A stretch of 64,000 nucleotides of DNA from Gemmatimonadota bacterium (GTDB lineage: Bacteria > Gemmatimonadota > Gemmatimonadetes > Gemmatimonadales > Gemmatimonadaceae): positions 133,842 through 197,841 of the forward strand of contig CANHTA010000001.1 of the NCBI GenBank assembly GCA_947463135.1, read 5' to 3'. The position numbers were made by a program, and so were the translations under genes. Under the pieces are notes generated by a model. The model searched no databases. It saw only the letters and a list, made by a program, of their open reading frames with translations, and was not told the origin of the DNA. How positions within the stretch are numbered: position 1 is the stretch's first letter; each line of letters begins with the position of its first letter. Of this stretch, positions 1-9,188 are shown piece by piece.

Positions 1-1
1 G

Positions 2-1087
2 GATGCGGTGAGCGGTGGCACACTCGTGGGCATTGCCGGGACACACGGCAAAACGACCACCACCGTGATGACAACCGAGGCACTGATCGCGGCGGGACGG
101 GAACCCACGGGCGTGGTTGGCGGGCGCGTTGAACGGTGGGCGGGGAATCTGCGGCTTGGCGGTGACACGTATGTGGTGGAGGCCGATGAATACGATCGGT
201 CCTTCCTCGCCCTCGATCCCACCGTGGCCGTCGTGTTGAACGTGGAAGCCGACCATCTCGACATTTATCGGGATCTTGACGACATCCGCCACACGTTCGA
301 GCAGTATGTGGCGCCGGCGCGCGTCGTCGTGCGCTGCGCCGATGATGAGGGCGCGATGGCGCTCCGCCTCCCGTCGCGGCACGAGGTGATGGCGTACAGT
401 GCAACCGCCCCCGGCACCGCACCCGCTCCCCATGCGGGGGAAGCCCGACTCGTGGCCGATGCGCTCGTGCTCGATGCCACCGGTTCGCGTTTTACCGTGC
501 GCGTGGATGGGGAACCGCTCGGGAACATCGCGCTCGCAGTGCCCGGCCTGCACAACGTCCGGAACGCCCTCGCGGCGCTCGGTGCTGGCCTGGCACTGGG
601 CTGTTCTGTGCCCGCGATGGCACCCGGACTCGCCGCCTTTCGCGGCGTGGAGCGCCGATTCCAGCGTCTGGGGGCGGTGCAGGGCATCGATGTCGTGGAC
701 GACTACGCACACCACCCCACGGAAGTGCGGGCCACCCTGGCCGCGGCGCGACATGCCTTTCCGCAGCGTCGTCTCGTGCTCGCCTTCCAACCGCACCTGT
801 ACTCGCGCACGCGTGAGTTACAGGTCGATTTCGCAAGTGCGTTGGCCGCCGCCGATGTGCTGATGTTGTGCGACATCTACGGCGCGCGTGAAGCACCGGA
901 GCCGGGGGTGACCTCGGCGCTGATTGGCGACCGGGTCCCACCGGGTATCCTGGCGTGGCACGGTCCGCGTACCGCGGCCGCGGCGGCGCTGCGCGCCGTG
1001 GTTCAGGAGGGCGACGTGGTGATCACCATGGGCGCCGGTGATATCACGAAAACCGGTCCGGAGTTGCTGGAGGCGCTGCGCGCCTGA
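2..1087 (+). CDS. murC: UDP-N-acetylmuramate-L-alanine ligase, 5' partial
   Basis: This is the C-terminal 361 residues of a Mur ligase; the reading frame is open to the left edge, so roughly the first 100 residues (the UDP-binding Rossmann part) lie outside the window. The ATP-binding loop GTHGKTTTT is at fragment residues 13-21, followed by VEADEYDRSF, the central-domain histidine region, and DDYAHHPTEV and FQPHLYSR in the C-terminal ligase domain. MurC adds L-alanine to UDP-MurNAc in the cytoplasm, the first step of peptide-stem synthesis. The stop codon overlaps the ATG of ftsQ by one base, as expected in a division and cell-wall cluster. A UDP-MurNAc tripeptide ligase (Mpl) is the main alternative, but the ftsQ-ftsA neighbours favour MurC. 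Confidence 0.95.
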   Translation, partial: DAVSGGTLVGIAGTHGKTTTTVMTTEALIAAGREPTGVVGGRVERWAGNLRLGGDTYVVEADEYDRSFLALDPTVAVVLNVEADHLDIYRDLDDIRHTFEQYVAPARVVVRCADDEGAMALRLPSRHEVMAYSATAPGTAPAPHAGEARLVADALVLDATGSRFTVRVDGEPLGNIALAVPGLHNVRNALAALGAGLALGCSVPAMAPGLAAFRGVERRFQRLGAVQGIDVVDDYAHHPTEVRATLAAARHAFPQRRLVLAFQPHLYSRTRELQVDFASALAAADVLMLCDIYGAREAPEPGVTSALIGDRVPPGILAWHGPRTAAAAALRAVVQEGDVVITMGAGDITKTGPELLEALRA

Positions 1088-1842
1088 TGGCGACGGTACC
1101 CGCTGACCTCGGCGCACCACGCGCAACGGCCAAGGGTGAGCCAACCGTGGCACGTCCTCGCTGGCTTCGCTGGGTTCGGGGCATTGGGGCGTTGGTCACC
1201 GTCGGTGCGCTGTTAGGGGTGCCATGGTGGGGGCCGCGGGTCCTCGCACGCCTCGAGTATTTCCATGCCCGTGAGGTGGTGCTGGAGGGCGTGCAGTATG
1301 CCCGGCCCACCGAGCTCGTTGCGCTCCTCAAGCTGGATACCCTGCAATCGGTGTGGCAGCCGCTCGAGCCCTTGGCCATCCGCGTGGGGGCTCATCCGCT
1401 CGTGGCCTCGGTGGTCGTATCGCGGCAGTTGCCGGGAACCCTGCTGATTCGCGTGGTGGAGCGGGTACCGGTGGCGTATGTGCCCCAGCGCGGGCGACTC
1501 GAACCGACGGACGAGTCCGGTCGCGCGCTCCCGATCGACCCTGCGCGCTTTCCCCTGGACGTCCCGCTGGCCGCCACGGCCGATAGTGCGCTGCTGCACC
1601 TGTTGGACGGGTTGCGGAAGGATGCCCCGCGCCTCTTCGCCCGGGTCTTGCGGGGGGAACGTGCCGGACCGGACGAATTACGCGTGCAATTGGCCGGGAT
1701 CACCGTTCGGACAACCCCCGACGTGACCGTAGCCCGCTTTCAAGACATATTACCTGTGGAAGCGGACCTCGCGCGGAATCATCTGCGTGCGGTGGAGCTT
1801 GACCTCCGCTTTCGTGACCAGGTGATCGCCAGACAGCCATGA
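1087..1842 (+). CDS. ftsQ: Cell division protein FtsQ
   Basis: A 251-residue bitopic membrane protein. A cytoplasmic tail of about 30 residues is followed by one hydrophobic segment (about residues 33-50), then a POTRA-like region beginning near FHAREVVLEGVQY and the FtsQ/DivIB beta domain with VVSRQLPGTLLIRVVERVPVAY. FtsQ links early cytoplasmic division proteins with the periplasmic FtsL-FtsB and FtsW-FtsI machinery. The ATG shares a base with the murC stop and the gene's own stop overlaps the ftsA ATG, so the three genes are probably translationally coupled. Sequence is poorly conserved in this family; position and domain order carry much of the assignment. Confidence 0.88.
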   Translation: MATVPADLGAPRATAKGEPTVARPRWLRWVRGIGALVTVGALLGVPWWGPRVLARLEYFHAREVVLEGVQYARPTELVALLKLDTLQSVWQPLEPLAIRVGAHPLVASVVVSRQLPGTLLIRVVERVPVAYVPQRGRLEPTDESGRALPIDPARFPLDVPLAATADSALLHLLDGLRKDAPRLFARVLRGERAGPDELRVQLAGITVRTTPDVTVARFQDILPVEADLARNHLRAVELDLRFRDQVIARQP

Positions 1843-3092
1843 CTTCCGAACCTATTGTTGCCACCCTCGATATCGGCACCGCCTACACCACTGCGATCGT
1901 CGCGGCGGTCCATGGCGATTTGCCGCGCACGCCGACGCTGCGTGTCCTCGGGGTCGGGAGCACCCGCACCATGGGCCTGCGTCGCGGCGTCGTGTCTGAC
2001 ATCGAAGAGGCCACGCGCAGTATCCGCAAAGCCGTTGAGGAGGCCAGCCGCGTGGCTGGCGTCGCTCCGGACTCGCTCTACGGGGGTCTTGCGGGAGAGC
2101 ACGTGCGCGCGATGTGCTCCACGGGTGTGGTGGCCATTAGCGGCCATGAGATTGTGCGTGCCGATGTCGATCGCGTGAACGAAGTTGCCCGCGCCATGGC
2201 TATCCCTCAGGATCGTGAGCTCTTGCACGCGATTCCGCAGGAATACCGCGTGGACAAAACCGATGGCATTCGTGATCCGGTCGGCATGATCGGCACGCGC
2301 CTCGAAACAGAGATGTACCTCGTGACGATCGGCAGTTCGCCGGCCATGAACCTGCGCAAAAGTATCGAGCGCGCGGGCTACAAAACGCGCGAACTCGTGT
2401 TGGAGCCGCTCGCCAGTGCTTTGGCGGTACTCACCGAGGAGGAACGTGAACTGGGCGTAATCCTCGTGGAGCTCGGGGCGGGAACCACCGACCTCGCCGT
2501 GTTTCATGAAGGCAAGATCCGGCACTTAGCCACGATTCCCCATGGTGGGAATGCCGTCACCAGCGATCTTGTGCAGGGACTTGGCATTACCAACAACGAC
2601 GCCGAGCAGCTGAAGGAAGCCTACGGGTGTGCGTACGAACCGATGGTCGATCCGGAGCAGGTCATCGCCATGCCTGCGTCGGCGTCACACGGTGAACGCC
2701 ACATCTCGCGCGAGCTCATGACCCACATCATTCATCAGCGGATGGATGAGATCTTTGATAAAGTGCAGCGCGAGGTGCAAACGGCGGGATTTGCCGGTCG
2801 CCTCAACGCCGGCATCGTGCTCACCGGAGGCGGTGCGGCGCTGGAAGGCATCAGCGAACTCGCCGCCGATGTCTTCGGTCTTGGTGTGCGTGTCGGCGTG
2901 CCCGGCGAAAACGTGGGCGGGCTTGTGGAGCAGATTGCCGAACCGCGCTATGCGACGGCGCTCGGGCTGGCGCTGTATGGCGCGCATCGCGTTGCGCTCG
3001 GCGGCGTCATTGCGCGTCGCCCATCGCTCACCGGCGCCGGCGTTGATAAACTCGCCCTGCGCGTGAAGACGTGGTTGCAGGACTGGTTCTAA
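1839..3092 (+). CDS. ftsA: Cell division protein FtsA
   Basis: A 417-residue actin-like ATPase that tethers FtsZ filaments to the membrane. The phosphate-1 motif ATLDIGTAYTTAIVA is at the N-terminus, the SHS2/1C insertion follows (GLAGEHVRAMCSTGVVAI), and the phosphate-2 and adenosine motifs appear as VELGAGTTDLAVF and VLTGGGAALEGI. The last residues, LRVKTWLQDWF, form the amphipathic membrane-targeting helix typical of FtsA. The ATG overlaps the ftsQ stop in an ATGA arrangement. A long nested hairpin follows the stop, so the murC-ftsQ-ftsA transcript may end here rather than continue to ftsZ. Confidence 0.96.
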   Translation: MTSEPIVATLDIGTAYTTAIVAAVHGDLPRTPTLRVLGVGSTRTMGLRRGVVSDIEEATRSIRKAVEEASRVAGVAPDSLYGGLAGEHVRAMCSTGVVAISGHEIVRADVDRVNEVARAMAIPQDRELLHAIPQEYRVDKTDGIRDPVGMIGTRLETEMYLVTIGSSPAMNLRKSIERAGYKTRELVLEPLASALAVLTEEERELGVILVELGAGTTDLAVFHEGKIRHLATIPHGGNAVTSDLVQGLGITNNDAEQLKEAYGCAYEPMVDPEQVIAMPASASHGERHISRELMTHIIHQRMDEIFDKVQREVQTAGFAGRLNAGIVLTGGGAALEGISELAADVFGLGVRVGVPGENVGGLVEQIAEPRYATALGLALYGAHRVALGGVIARRPSLTGAGVDKLALRVKTWLQDWF

Positions 3093-3101
3093 CGGAACGG
3101 C

Positions 3102-3195
3102 GGAGTAGGGAGTAAGACGTACGGGGTACGGAGACAGCCGTCTCGGTGCCCCGTCGTTGCATGCGCCCTAGGCCGTACGCCTTACTCCGTACTCC
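3102..3195. repeat. Nested inverted repeat after ftsA (hairpin element)
   Basis: Two stacked stems lie between ftsA and the M14 peptidase gene. The outer arms at 3102-3122 and 3175-3195 match at 19 of 21 positions; the inner arms at 3121-3135 and 3140-3154 match at 13 of 15 with a four-base loop. The arms are built from short units like GGAGTAGGGAGTAAG. The same kind of unit forms the long hairpin at 15545-15609 and resembles the one at 6207-6235. It may act as a terminator for ftsA, but there is no clean T-tract. Confidence 0.75.
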
Positions 3196-3224
3196 ATACT
3201 CCCTACTTTGTTAGGAGCATTGTC

Positions 3225-6128
3225 GTGATCGTCGGTCTCTCCCGTTTTCGAGCAGTGCGTCATGCGCTCACGCGCCACGCGCTGCTGCTGGCATGCGTCC
3301 CCTTCGCGTCGGTGGCGGCTCAGCAGCTCACCACCGACACGCGTGATCCGAATCAGAAACAGGACACCACCTTCGCCAAGAGCTATCAGGAGTGGCTCGC
3401 GAACCCCAAGCATGGCAGTCCGCTGGTTGATCACTTACCGGTGGTTGCCGGCATTCCCACACCACGGGACGTGCTGGGCTATCACATCGGGGCTCCGCGG
3501 AAGCTCACGTATTACGCCGATCAGCTGAAGTACTATCGGGCGCTGGCTGCGGCCTCCCCGCGCGTGAAAATCGAAACCATCGGCCGATCCGATGAAGGGC
3601 GCGAGTTAGTCGTGGTGTGGATCACCTCCGAGGCGAACATGCAGCGTCTCGACCACAACCGGAAAAACCTCGCGCGCATTGCCGATCCCCGTGGATTCAC
3701 CGAGGCGCAGGTGAAGGCGCTGCTGGCCGATACCAAGCCGCATTATCACCTCATGGGTGGTTTGCACAGCGGCGAAACCGGCCCGTCTGAAATGCTGATG
3801 GAATTGGCGTACCGTTTGGTAACGGAGACTTCACCACTCATCAATCAGATCCGCGAGCAGTTGTATGTGTCGTTCACACCGGCGGCGGATGCGGACGGGC
3901 GTGATCGCAACGTGGATTGGTTCTTCCGCGGCCTCGATATGGCCGCCGCCATCCCGGCCCCGGCGATCGCCCCCGCTTCCGCACCGGTGCCGGCCGCTCC
4001 CTCGGCCGCCTCGCCGGGCGGCGGTGGTGGTGGTGGTGGTGGTGGTGCCGGTGTGCCGTATTGGGGGAAGTACGTGTATCACGACAACAATCGCGATATC
4101 AACATCAAGCTCGTGCAAATGCGCGCGATTATTGATTGGTACTTCACGGCGTTCCCGCCGATTATGCACGATTTGCACGAAGCCCAACCCTTGCTCTACA
4201 CCTACACCGGTGGACCGCCGCAAAACCCGAACCTCGATCCGTTGTTGTTCGCCGAGTTGCCCTGGTTTGGGAACTGGGAAATGGCACAGATGACGAAGTG
4301 GGGGATGCCCGGGGTGTATACCCACGCGTTCATGGACGGCTGGTCTCCCGGGTATCTCGGGTCAGTGGCCTACAATCACAACGGCCTCATGAAAATGTAC
4401 GAGACGCAGTCCGGCCGTGATCTGGACAGTGCCGCGATGGCGAGCGCGCGGAGCGCGGGCAGTCGTGGTGCACCGGCACCCGGTGGTGGCTTCGGAGGAC
4501 GTGCCGGGGCACTGCCAACCGGGCGCGGGGGCGCGCAGGATCGCGAGTGGTATCGCGGGAATCCCATTGGCTTCAACGATGTGGCCACGTTTACGCGCCG
4601 TTCCAATACCAACTACATGCAAACCGGTGTGCTCACGGCGATGCAGTTGGCGTCGATGTTCCCGGCTACCGTGATTGAAAACTTCTACATCAAAACGCGC
4701 AACAGCATTGAGGAAGGGAAGGTCAAGGCGCCGTACGGATTTGTGATTCCGCTGCAACGCGACATGACGCGCGCGGCGGAATTCGTCAATCTGTTGCGCG
4801 TGCAACGCATTGAAGTGGGGCAGGCCACGGCGCCGATCACGATCGGCTCGGTCACGTATCCCGTGGGCTCGTACGTGATTAAGCGTGATCAGCCCTATGG
4901 CCGCCTCGCCAAGAATCTGCTTGAGCGTCAGCAATACCCCGATGCCCGCTTGAACACGTATGACGACAGCGGCTGGTCGATGGGGCTCGCGATGAACGTT
5001 GACGTGGTCGAGATAGCCGACCGCGCCATTCTGTCGGCGCCCGTCGCACCGGTGACCAATGTGGTGCCGAAGGGACGTACCACGGGAACGGGAACGGCCG
5101 CGATTGCCGTGGCGCATTTGGGCTCCAACAGCATGGTCACGCTGCGGTACCTGTTGCGGTCGGTGCCCATGAAGGTGGCGGAACAGCCGTTTGCCGCGGG
5201 CGATAGCAGCTTTCCCGCCGGGTCGTTCCTAATCGAGGGGAAGTACGCGCCACGGGTGCGCGCTGTAGTTGATTCGCTTGGCCTCACGGCAGCGATGCTC
5301 AGCGCCATGCCGTCGGTGGGGATGCATGACGCCGATGTCCCCCGCGTGGCGATCTATTCCCAGTGGTCGGGGACGCAGAATCTGGGGTGGTATCGACTCA
5401 CTTTCGACGCCTTTCACATCCCCTTCGACCTGATCTACAAAGAGCGGGTGGTACAGGGAAACCTGCGTCGTGATTACGACGTGATTCTGGTGGCGGAGCA
5501 GAATCTGAGCCGCCAAACCGTCATGCAAGCCAAAGCGGCACGCCCGCAGCCGTATCTGAAAAATGACAAGTACCGGTTCCTCGGCATGTATGGCGAAACC
5601 CCTGATCTCACGGGCGGATTTGGTCAGCCTGGGGTCGATGCGTTCTCGGCGTTCCTGTCGGCGGGGGGCACCATGATCGCCATCGGTGAAGCGGCGCGGC
5701 TTCCCATTGAGTTTGGGTGGGCGCGCACGGTGGATAAGACGCCCGTGCCGGGACTCAGCGCGCAGCGTCCGCTGATTGAGGCCACGATCACCCGTCCCGA
5801 GCATCCGGTGTTTTATGGCATGGGCAAAACCATTATCCCGGTGAAGTACGTGGGTGGGACCCCGTTCAAGGTGGGCATTGCCGACGAGGGGAACGTGCTC
5901 GCCCGCTACGTCGGCGGCGAGAAGGCCGTCCTCTCCGGATTAATGACCGGGGCGGATTCCCTGAAGAGTCGTCCCTTTGCGGTGGATGTGCCGAACGCGG
6001 TCAACGGCAACGGCCGCGTGATCCTGTTCGCCAACAACCCGATCTACCGGTGGCAGAACCATGGGGAGTTCAACATGGTGTTCAACAGCCTCATCAACTG
6101 GAACGATCGAGGCTCGGTACCGAAATAA
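3225..6128 (+). CDS. Secreted M14-family zinc carboxypeptidase
   Basis: A 967-residue exported protein with an N-terminal signal peptide (hydrophobic core about residues 19-31, ending VAAQQ). The peptidase domain starts near residue 90; the M14 zinc signature HSGE is at 181-184 (H181, E184) inside HLMGGLHSGETGPSEM, with a later histidine-rich stretch IMHDLHEAQ as candidate for the third ligand. A run of ten glycines interrupts the domain around residue 265. The C-terminal third resembles the extra domain found after large bacterial M14 peptidases. The GTG start is preceded by AGGAG at a suitable distance. It probably degrades peptides in the periplasm or outside the cell. Its place between ftsA and ftsZ is unusual; it is flanked on both sides by hairpin elements and may be an independent unit. 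Confidence 0.88.
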   Translation: MIVGLSRFRAVRHALTRHALLLACVPFASVAAQQLTTDTRDPNQKQDTTFAKSYQEWLANPKHGSPLVDHLPVVAGIPTPRDVLGYHIGAPRKLTYYADQLKYYRALAAASPRVKIETIGRSDEGRELVVVWITSEANMQRLDHNRKNLARIADPRGFTEAQVKALLADTKPHYHLMGGLHSGETGPSEMLMELAYRLVTETSPLINQIREQLYVSFTPAADADGRDRNVDWFFRGLDMAAAIPAPAIAPASAPVPAAPSAASPGGGGGGGGGGAGVPYWGKYVYHDNNRDINIKLVQMRAIIDWYFTAFPPIMHDLHEAQPLLYTYTGGPPQNPNLDPLLFAELPWFGNWEMAQMTKWGMPGVYTHAFMDGWSPGYLGSVAYNHNGLMKMYETQSGRDLDSAAMASARSAGSRGAPAPGGGFGGRAGALPTGRGGAQDREWYRGNPIGFNDVATFTRRSNTNYMQTGVLTAMQLASMFPATVIENFYIKTRNSIEEGKVKAPYGFVIPLQRDMTRAAEFVNLLRVQRIEVGQATAPITIGSVTYPVGSYVIKRDQPYGRLAKNLLERQQYPDARLNTYDDSGWSMGLAMNVDVVEIADRAILSAPVAPVTNVVPKGRTTGTGTAAIAVAHLGSNSMVTLRYLLRSVPMKVAEQPFAAGDSSFPAGSFLIEGKYAPRVRAVVDSLGLTAAMLSAMPSVGMHDADVPRVAIYSQWSGTQNLGWYRLTFDAFHIPFDLIYKERVVQGNLRRDYDVILVAEQNLSRQTVMQAKAARPQPYLKNDKYRFLGMYGETPDLTGGFGQPGVDAFSAFLSAGGTMIAIGEAARLPIEFGWARTVDKTPVPGLSAQRPLIEATITRPEHPVFYGMGKTIIPVKYVGGTPFKVGIADEGNVLARYVGGEKAVLSGLMTGADSLKSRPFAVDVPNAVNGNGRVILFANNPIYRWQNHGEFNMVFNSLINWNDRGSVPK
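4023..4046 (+). repeat. (GGT)8 trinucleotide tract
   Basis: Eight exact GGT units lie in frame inside the M14 peptidase gene and encode part of a ten-glycine run that follows an Ala/Pro-rich segment. Unit gain or loss would keep the frame and only change linker length, so this is not a classic on/off phase-variation tract. Confidence 0.95.
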
Positions 6129-6206
6129 GCGCCACGTTGGAATCGCCCGCGGGGGCGCCCGCACGGCGCGTTGTGCCCTGAACGTGACGGCCAGAGCGGC
6201 ATGAAC

Positions 6207-6235
6207 GCAGGGGGTACGTGGGTCGTACTCCCTGC
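6207..6235 (+). terminator. Hairpin after the M14 peptidase gene
   Basis: The arms GCAGGGGGTACG and CGTACTCCCTGC pair over 12 positions (one G-U) around a five-base loop, about 80 bases after the stop codon. No long T-tract follows, so termination is likely but not certain. The arm sequence resembles the units in the hairpins at 3102-3195 and 15545-15609. Confidence 0.55.
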
Positions 6236-6274
6236 TCATTCGCGAATGTCACAAGACCGGAATTGCTGCCGTAA

Positions 6275-6283
6275 TGTGGATAA
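6275..6283 (-). promoter_or_regulatory. DnaA-box-like sequence upstream of ftsZ
   Basis: TGTGGATAA on the plus strand is TTATCCACA on the minus strand, an exact match to the classical DnaA box. A second copy with one mismatch (TCATCCACA) is at 6405-6413 and a weaker one (ATTTCCACA, two mismatches) at 6413-6421, on the plus strand. They flank the candidate ftsZ promoter. A single exact 9-mer can occur by chance; the local clustering is what makes it notable. Confidence 0.45.
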
Positions 6284-6349
6284 ATCGGGCCGACTCCGTG
6301 ATGGCCCCCCCGCGTGACGAATTGGTCCAACATCAACTCCAATCGCGGG

Positions 6350-6377
6350 TTGCGCGGTACACGCCGTTGTGTATTCT
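6350..6377 (+). promoter_or_regulatory. Candidate sigma70-type promoter for ftsZ
   Basis: TTGCGC at 6350-6355 and TATTCT at 6372-6377 are separated by 16 bases. Transcription would start near 6384 and give a leader of about 165 bases before the ftsZ ATG. The stretch 6129-6547 holds no gene that I can support; it contains a terminator-like hairpin, this promoter, DnaA-box-like sequences and the leader stem-loop. Confidence 0.45.
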
Positions 6378-6433
6378 AGGAAAGTGCGTGCAGTCTGCAG
6401 AACATCATCCACATTTCCACAGAGTCCGTGCGC

Positions 6434-6482
6434 GGACCGCCGAGAGTGGCGGAGCTCGCTGCTTTAGGACTCGCGGCGGTCC
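6434..6482 (+). promoter_or_regulatory. Stem-loop in the ftsZ leader
   Basis: Arms at 6434-6447 and 6469-6482 pair at 13 of 14 positions (core GGACCGCCG with CGGCGGTCC) around a 21-base loop. No T-tract follows, so it is not a standard terminator. It would sit in the 5' untranslated leader of ftsZ, 65 bases before the start codon, and could affect mRNA stability or translation. Confidence 0.5.
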
Positions 6483-6547
6483 AGCAGATGCCGGATTGCC
6501 ATGCGTATCACCCTGAGCCCACCAAGCCCCGTATGGAGCTCCCACGC

Positions 6548-7807
6548 ATGACCTTCGAGTTCGAAGAGAGCACCGCCCAAAACGCCCGCATGAAGGTGGT
6601 CGGCGTTGGTGGCGGCGGCGGCAACGCCGTCAATCGCATGATCGAGGAGCACCTCGAGGGCGTGGAGTTCATCTCGGTGAACACCGACGCGCAGGCGCTC
6701 ATGAACTCCAAGGCCGATGTCAAGATTCAGATCGGCAAGAAGCTCACGCGTGGGCTTGGCGCCGGCGCCCGTCCTGATATCGGTCGTCAGGCCATCGACG
6801 AAAACCGGGAGGACACCAAGCGGGTGCTTGGCAACGCCGACCTAGTGTTCATTACGTGTGGGATGGGGGGCGGTACGGGGACCGGTGCCGCGCCGGTGAT
6901 CTGTGAGCTGGCGCGCGAAGCGGGCGCCCTCACGGTTGGCATCGTGACGCGTCCCTTCCTGTTCGAAGGGCGCAAGCGCATGCGTCAGGCGGAAGAGGGC
7001 ATCGCCGAAATGCGGAAGCATGTTGACACGATGATCATCGTGCCGAACGAGCGGCTGCTGGCGGTGGTGGGGAAGGGCATCCCCTTCCACGAGGCGCTCA
7101 AAAAGGCCGACGAAGTGCTGCTGCACGCCACCCAAGGTATCTCGCTGCTCATCAGCCAGACGGGGCTCGTGAACGTCGACTTTGCCGACGTGCGTACGGT
7201 CATGCAGAATGGGGGCTCGGCGCTCATGGGCACCGGCATCGGTCGCGGCGAAAACCGCGCCCTGGAAGCCGCTCAGCAGGCCATTGCGTCGCCACTCCTC
7301 GACAATGTGTCCATCTCCGGCGCCACCGGTGTGCTGGTCAACATCACGGGCGGCGAAGACCTCACGCTCGGTGAGGTCACCCAGATCAGCGATATCGTGC
7401 ACGATGCCGTGGGCGACGGCGCAGAGATTATCTTCGGCGCCGTGCATGAGCCCGCCATGATGAACGAGATCCGGGTAACGGTCATTGCGACCGGATTCGA
7501 TCGGCAGATGCAGGGTGCCTCAGGAAACGGCGTCGTCCGGAATGTGCCGCAGGGCACCACGGCCCCTTCCGCTGGCACCCCGGCGGCCTCATCTTTCCCG
7601 AGTTCGGCGGCCGCCAAGCCGAATCCGTCGGTCCTGCCGTTCCCGACACGGGACCGGCCCGCTGTACGGCCCGCGGCCGCGCCAGCCCGTCCGATGTGGG
7701 AGGGGGTCTCGTCACGGCCGCCTCGTGTACCTCCCGTTTCTCCGTCGAGCGACACCGAGCTCGACGACATGGAAATCCCGACGTTTATACGGAGACAGAT
7801 GGATTGA
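6548..7807 (+). CDS. ftsZ: Cell division GTPase FtsZ
   Basis: A 419-residue tubulin homologue that polymerises into the division ring. [15 protein letters not shown] is near the N-terminus, the tubulin signature [10 protein letters not shown] is near residues 107-116, and the T7 and T8 regions follow ([15 protein letters not shown]). After a Pro/Ala-rich linker from about residue 325, the tail ends [16 protein letters not shown], the conserved peptide that binds FtsA. The frame is open to 6428, but the ATG at 6548 is chosen because GGAG lies eight bases before it and homologues begin at this point; ATG 6533 is an alternative. The stop codon overlaps the TTG start of the M23 peptidase gene. 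Confidence 0.97.
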   Translation: MTFEFEESTAQNARMKVVGVGGGGGNAVNRMIEEHLEGVEFISVNTDAQALMNSKADVKIQIGKKLTRGLGAGARPDIGRQAIDENREDTKRVLGNADLVFITCGMGGGTGTGAAPVICELAREAGALTVGIVTRPFLFEGRKRMRQAEEGIAEMRKHVDTMIIVPNERLLAVVGKGIPFHEALKKADEVLLHATQGISLLISQTGLVNVDFADVRTVMQNGGSALMGTGIGRGENRALEAAQQAIASPLLDNVSISGATGVLVNITGGEDLTLGEVTQISDIVHDAVGDGAEIIFGAVHEPAMMNEIRVTVIATGFDRQMQGASGNGVVRNVPQGTTAPSAGTPAASSFPSSAAAKPNPSVLPFPTRDRPAVRPAAAPARPMWEGVSSRPPRVPPVSPSSDTELDDMEIPTFIRRQMD

Positions 7808-9093
7808 CCAGCGCTCGCGCACGGCTCCTGATGGCCGCTCTCTGTGCCGGTATCGGAGCCTCGGCGATTGCGTTGGGACGTCCCGTCCCCGAGCGCCCCG
7901 CTGCGACTGTGCTCGCCGCGGGGTCTCGTGTTTCTGTCGGTGCCAAATGGCGCGTGCGCGTTGACACGGTGAAGCGTGGGGAACCGCTGGTCGCGGTGCT
8001 CGAACGCGCCGGTGTCCCACGCCATGAAGCGTCCCGGGTGCTGCTGGAGTCACAGGCCATCGACGCGCGGAAGATTCGCGCGGGCACGACCATCACGTCC
8101 ACCGTGAACCCGGACTCCGGGGCCTCCGAAGTCGTGCTGCAGCTCGCCATCGACCGTCTCGTGCGCTTTACCCGGTCAGCCGCCGCCGCTTCGGGATGGA
8201 TCGAAACGGAAGAAACGTTGCCGTGGACCACCGATACCGTCGTCGTCGGCGGGGTGGTGTCGTCCACGCTCACCGGGGCGATTGCGCAGAGCGCCGCCGC
8301 GTTCCCCTCGGCCGTCCGTAATGAGGTGGCGTATGCGTTGGCTGACATTCTCGAGTATCGCGTTGACCTCAGCCGCGATCTTCGCGTAGGCGATTCAATC
8401 GCGGTCCTCATGGAGCGTCAGCGCGCGCCCAACGGCGCCGTACGCCCCGGCAGCGTGCTCGCCGCGCGTCTCACGGTGGATGGCCGCCGCGTGGAAACCA
8501 TGCGTTTCGCGCAGGGGGCCACGGCCTCGTACTTCGACGGTGACGGGAAGTCGATGCGCGCCGCGTTCCTCCGCGCGCCGCTCGCCTTCCGGCGCATCTC
8601 CAGCGTGTTCGGACTGCGACGGCATCCCATCCTCGGCACCGTGCGCGCGCATCAGGGCATGGACTATGCGGCCCCACGTGGCACGCCAGTGCGCGCCTTG
8701 GGCAACGGGACCGTCATCTTTGCCGGATGGAAAGGCGGATACGGTCGCGTGCTCGAAATTCGGCATCCCAATGGCTTCGTGACCCGTTACGGTCACCTCA
8801 ACGGCTTTGCGCCGGGCATCCGTCGCGGCACGAGTGTCGCAATCTCCCGTACGGTGGCCTTTGTCGGCTCGACCGGCCTGTCCACGGCGCCGCACCTGCA
8901 CTTTGAGGTGCTCGTCAATGGGAAGCACCGTGATCCCCGGGTGGCGCTGCGTAACGTCACGGGAGAGCCGCTTGCTCCGGGGCAGCGCGCCACCTTCGTG
9001 CAACTCAAGGCGCGCCTGTTTGCGCTCCTCGATTCCCCGCCCGCCAATACCCGTTCGGCTCCGTCAGTCGCCTCGGGCGGCGCTGGCGACTGA
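7804..9093 (+). CDS. Exported M23-family (LytM) peptidoglycan peptidase
   Basis: A 429-residue protein with a hydrophobic N-terminal segment (about residues 9-23) that acts as signal or anchor. The M23 domain in the C-terminal half carries the zinc motifs in [14 protein letters not shown], the RYGHLNGF region and HLHFEV, so the metal site looks intact and the enzyme could cut peptidoglycan cross-links; degenerate regulators of this family would lack these residues. The N-terminal half includes a LysM-like or OapA-like stretch ([16 protein letters not shown]). The TTG start overlaps the ftsZ stop and has GGAG nine bases upstream; the ATG at 7831 has no such site. Linkage to ftsZ suggests a role at septation. 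Confidence 0.9.
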   Translation: MTSARARLLMAALCAGIGASAIALGRPVPERPAATVLAAGSRVSVGAKWRVRVDTVKRGEPLVAVLERAGVPRHEASRVLLESQAIDARKIRAGTTITSTVNPDSGASEVVLQLAIDRLVRFTRSAAAASGWIETEETLPWTTDTVVVGGVVSSTLTGAIAQSAAAFPSAVRNEVAYALADILEYRVDLSRDLRVGDSIAVLMERQRAPNGAVRPGSVLAARLTVDGRRVETMRFAQGATASYFDGDGKSMRAAFLRAPLAFRRISSVFGLRRHPILGTVRAHQGMDYAAPRGTPVRALGNGTVIFAGWKGGYGRVLEIRHPNGFVTRYGHLNGFAPGIRRGTSVAISRTVAFVGSTGLSTAPHLHFEVLVNGKHRDPRVALRNVTGEPLAPGQRATFVQLKARLFALLDSPPANTRSAPSVASGGAGD

Positions 9094-9176
9094 ACTGATC
9101 GGGAGCCTTCCGCGTAAAGGGCAAAGAGGCTTCGGCTTCTTTGCCCTTTGCCCTTTCTCCGACCGCGCCGATCAGT
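9094..9176 (+). terminator. Strong hairpin terminator after the M23 peptidase gene
   Basis: The inner stem pairs 9116-9130 with 9135-9149 (AAAGGGCAAAGAGGC and its near-perfect complement, one G-U) around a TTCG loop. An outer stem pairs ACTGATCGG at 9094-9102 with CCGATCAGT at 9168-9176. This should separate the ftsZ unit from the next gene. Confidence 0.75.
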
Positions 9177-9188
9177 GACGTTACTGTC

